This document shows, one piece after another, positions 61,900 through 64,000 of a DNA stretch of 64,000 nucleotides (position 1 is the stretch's first letter; each line of letters starts with the position of its first letter). Both the position numbers and the translations under genes were made by a program. Source of the stretch: an uncultured Eubacteriales bacterium (GTDB lineage: Bacteria; Bacillota; Clostridia; Oscillospirales; Acutalibacteraceae); the NCBI GenBank assembly GCA_934477125.1, contig CAKSOL010000007.1:1-64000 (forward strand). Reading direction: 5' to 3'. The notes beneath the pieces were generated by a model, which did not search any database, was not told the origin of the DNA, and saw nothing but the letters and a program-made list of their open reading frames with translations.

Positions 61900-64000
61900 A
61901 TGAGAAAGTCTAAAAAAATACTTTCGGCGGTGCTGTCGCTTGCGTTGGTATTAAGCGCGTTTTACAGCTCACTTATATCGCAGGTTTCAGCCGAAAACGA
62001 GTTGCCTGAAATTATTACTTTTGAAAATACAGACGATCTGAATTATTTCGGCGCTGTCGGAGAAAATGCAACAGGCACATCCATTGCCGGACTTTCAGCG
62101 TTTAAAGGGCAGGCTTGGTGCGTCGCGGTACTCGGAAATACCAGCGGAAACGCGTTAAGACTGAACGGAAATGACAGTAACTGGATAGGTGTAAAGTCTG
62201 CCTATACCGATGGTAAGGACTATAACACTATGACCGGCAAAATAGGTCTCAGGAACGGCAACGATTTATGCGTTGTATATGACTACACGGATAACAATAA
62301 CTTCAAGGGCTTCAGAATAGGAAATCAAAGCCAACAGCTTTATGCTAATACCTATGTAAAATCCGATGGAACCGGTAGTGACGGTTCAAAAGTACTGTTC
62401 AAAACCGCAGAGTTTATCAAAAGCGAATATAATACTTCACAGTATCTTATTCAGTTCTTTGATTTTAAGCTTACTTATACAAGCGGAACCGTAACCTTTA
62501 CTGTTGCAAGCGATGCTTATAATGGTGCCGGCAGCGAGCTTTTTGTTCCGGAGCTTACCGCAAGCGGTACCGGTTTAAACGATTTTATGTTTTGGGGCTG
62601 CAGCAATCAAAATCAGTACGGTTGTAAATTCGTAGACGATTTAAAGCTATATACCGACTCTACACTCGCCTGCGAGCATAATGCCGTTCAAACAGTAGCG
62701 GACGAATATTTAAAATCTGCCGCAAGCTGTGTTTCCCCGGCTGTTTATTATGAGCATTGCTCAAAGTGCGGAACGGTTTTGCTTTCAACCTTTACAAGCG
62801 GCAGCGCTACCGATCATTCTCACGAGGAGCTTGCAAGCAAGGCAACCCTCAAAACACGCGCCACCTGTAAAATTGATGCGGTTTATTATAAATCCTGCGG
62901 CGGCTGCGGAAAAATTTGGGAAAATGAAACTTTCAACGGAACGGAGCTCGGCGCACACGGCTATGTAAACGGCGTATGCAAATACTGTAACGCCCAAATG
63001 CCGGCGGGACAGCAGGTTTTCCTCGATTTTGAGGATGCAGATGATATGAATTCCATAATTTCATATGAAGGCTTCAAGTCAAACTCATCCCGCAAGGCTT
63101 TGGGAGCTTCTCAGCTTACCAATGTTTATAATAATGAGAATGGGTATGTTTTACATTCTTCGGGTTTGGGAAGCGTTGCAACAATAGACCCTGACTTGAC
63201 CTATGGTATGGGCTATAATATGATATCCGGTAAAGTCGGTTTGCGCGCGGGAAATCAGGCTGAAATTATATATGACTATACAGATTCAAATAATTATAAG
63301 TCATTTAAGATTGACAGGTATTACACGGGAACCCCGCCTAAGGATATGACAGCAAGCTCGTTTGCAATATCATATGTAACCTATACTGCCGGTGTTGCTA
63401 AAGAAGCGGGCAGGACAAAGTTGTTTGATCCTAAGTGTTTTACGGATGACAACCCACTTGATAGTGTTGTATTTCTTGATTTTGTAATACATCGCAGCAG
63501 CGGAACAGCAACCTTTAAGATAACAACACCGTGCTACCTCGACCAAACGACTGAGGAATATGAACCTATCGTCAGAGCTTTCTGCGAAAATGACGATTTT
63601 GTTATGCTCAAAACAAACCGTATAGCCTATAATGCTGTTTATTTCGATGATATAAAAATTCATCTCGATACCTCGTATCAGTCCTGTAACCATGCAAATA
63701 CGGCTCAGGTAGCCTCTGCGGATTACCTGATTTCCGCCGCTACCTGCCAGTCGTCCGCGGTTTACTGCGAGAGCTGCGCGGAATGCGGAGCAAAGCTTGA
63801 AACAACCTTTACTTACGGCAATAAGGGCGCGCATACCCTTGTGTTTGTCGATAAGGTTCTGCCGAATTGCCAGACCGGTACTACCGGAACCGAGAGCTAT
63901 TATAAATGTTCTCTTTGTGACACTTTGTTTAGTGACAGCAAGGGTGCGAACGAGATAGAAGCTCCGGCTGAAATTCCGGCTGACCATTATTATGACGGTT
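61900..64000 (+). CDS. Secreted cysteine-motif surface protein (3' end outside window)
   Basis: ATG 61900 after AAAGGAGACAG, open to the right edge (700 residues seen). Signal peptide about 1-32. Two similar beta-sandwich segments (about 35-250 and 370-590; YNTMTGKIGLRNGNDLCVVYDYTD and YNMISGKVGLRAGNQAEIIYDYTD). They alternate with short cysteine-rich repeats of the form C-x2-H/C ... C...Y-x2-C-x2-CG (YYEHCSKCGTVL, YYKSCGGCGKIW, YCESCAECGAKL, YYKCSLCDTLF), each resembling a zinc ribbon. The insertion sequence ends only about 25 bp upstream, so this gene may have lost its original promoter or now relies on read-through. Function unknown. Confidence 0.8.
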   Translation, partial: MRKSKKILSAVLSLALVLSAFYSSLISQVSAENELPEIITFENTDDLNYFGAVGENATGTSIAGLSAFKGQAWCVAVLGNTSGNALRLNGNDSNWIGVKSAYTDGKDYNTMTGKIGLRNGNDLCVVYDYTDNNNFKGFRIGNQSQQLYANTYVKSDGTGSDGSKVLFKTAEFIKSEYNTSQYLIQFFDFKLTYTSGTVTFTVASDAYNGAGSELFVPELTASGTGLNDFMFWGCSNQNQYGCKFVDDLKLYTDSTLACEHNAVQTVADEYLKSAASCVSPAVYYEHCSKCGTVLLSTFTSGSATDHSHEELASKATLKTRATCKIDAVYYKSCGGCGKIWENETFNGTELGAHGYVNGVCKYCNAQMPAGQQVFLDFEDADDMNSIISYEGFKSNSSRKALGASQLTNVYNNENGYVLHSSGLGSVATIDPDLTYGMGYNMISGKVGLRAGNQAEIIYDYTDSNNYKSFKIDRYYTGTPPKDMTASSFAISYVTYTAGVAKEAGRTKLFDPKCFTDDNPLDSVVFLDFVIHRSSGTATFKITTPCYLDQTTEEYEPIVRAFCENDDFVMLKTNRIAYNAVYFDDIKIHLDTSYQSCNHANTAQVASADYLISAATCQSSAVYCESCAECGAKLETTFTYGNKGAHTLVFVDKVLPNCQTGTTGTESYYKCSLCDTLFSDSKGANEIEAPAEIPADHYYDG

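Overview
The window looks like a chromosomal segment of an uncultured gut- or rumen-type Clostridia (Eubacteriales/Oscillospirales-like) bacterium. Pointers are strong AGGAGG-type ribosome binding sites, LacI/AraC control, CUT1 sugar transporters without a local ATPase, C-terminal membrane-anchored surface proteins, and dockerin/cohesin-like modules. No rRNA, tRNA or CRISPR array was seen. The species assignment is inference.

Layout. (i) 1-1.2 kb: the 3' end of an unknown gene and a frameshifted S1-type RNA-binding gene. (ii) 1.2-33.9 kb: a glycan-use locus. A secreted GH13-like enzyme with a dockerin (minus) and a LacI regulator (plus) sit beside a ten-gene minus-strand operon running from about 23.9 down to 6.6 kb. 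That operon encodes a large solute-binding protein, two permeases, a beta-propeller/Yip1 membrane protein, a DUF5696-type lipoprotein, two more permeases, a GH78-like, a GH13-like and a GH38 enzyme. A plus-strand operon starts at 24.2 kb and encodes a giant multimodular membrane-anchored protein, a membrane-anchored GH13-like enzyme, a lipoprotein solute-binding protein and a GH29 fucosidase. (iii) 34.2-38.7 kb: a compact decayed mobile segment (broken helicase, intact primase, an ATPase fragment) bounded by two inverted copies of a promoter/structured-RNA/terminator unit. A third truncated copy lies at 42.6 kb. (iv) 38.7-42.4 kb: an AraC regulator divergent from a GH5 / EamA permease / polysaccharide deacetylase operon. 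(v) 43.1-60.6 kb: a long plus-strand operon of AraC regulator, beta-helix protein, two-cohesin-plus-dockerin adaptor, two membrane-anchored proteins, a CUT1 transporter, a membrane-anchored cohesin protein, a LamG-like protein and a 1755-residue beta-helix/dockerin protein. (vi) 60.7-61.9 kb: a DDE insertion sequence with a likely 8-bp target duplication, followed by a secreted cysteine-motif protein cut by the window edge.

How the parts may fit together: secreted and membrane-tethered GH13-like enzymes and beta-helix proteins act at the cell surface, oligosaccharides enter through CUT1 importers, and cytoplasmic GH38, GH78-like, GH13-like, GH29 and GH5 enzymes finish the degradation. Two features stand out. 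One is a cellulosome-like set in which a cohesin is held by a transmembrane tail and dockerins sit on an adaptor, a GH13-like enzyme and a beta-helix protein. The other is the three-copy structured RNA unit framing the mini-element.
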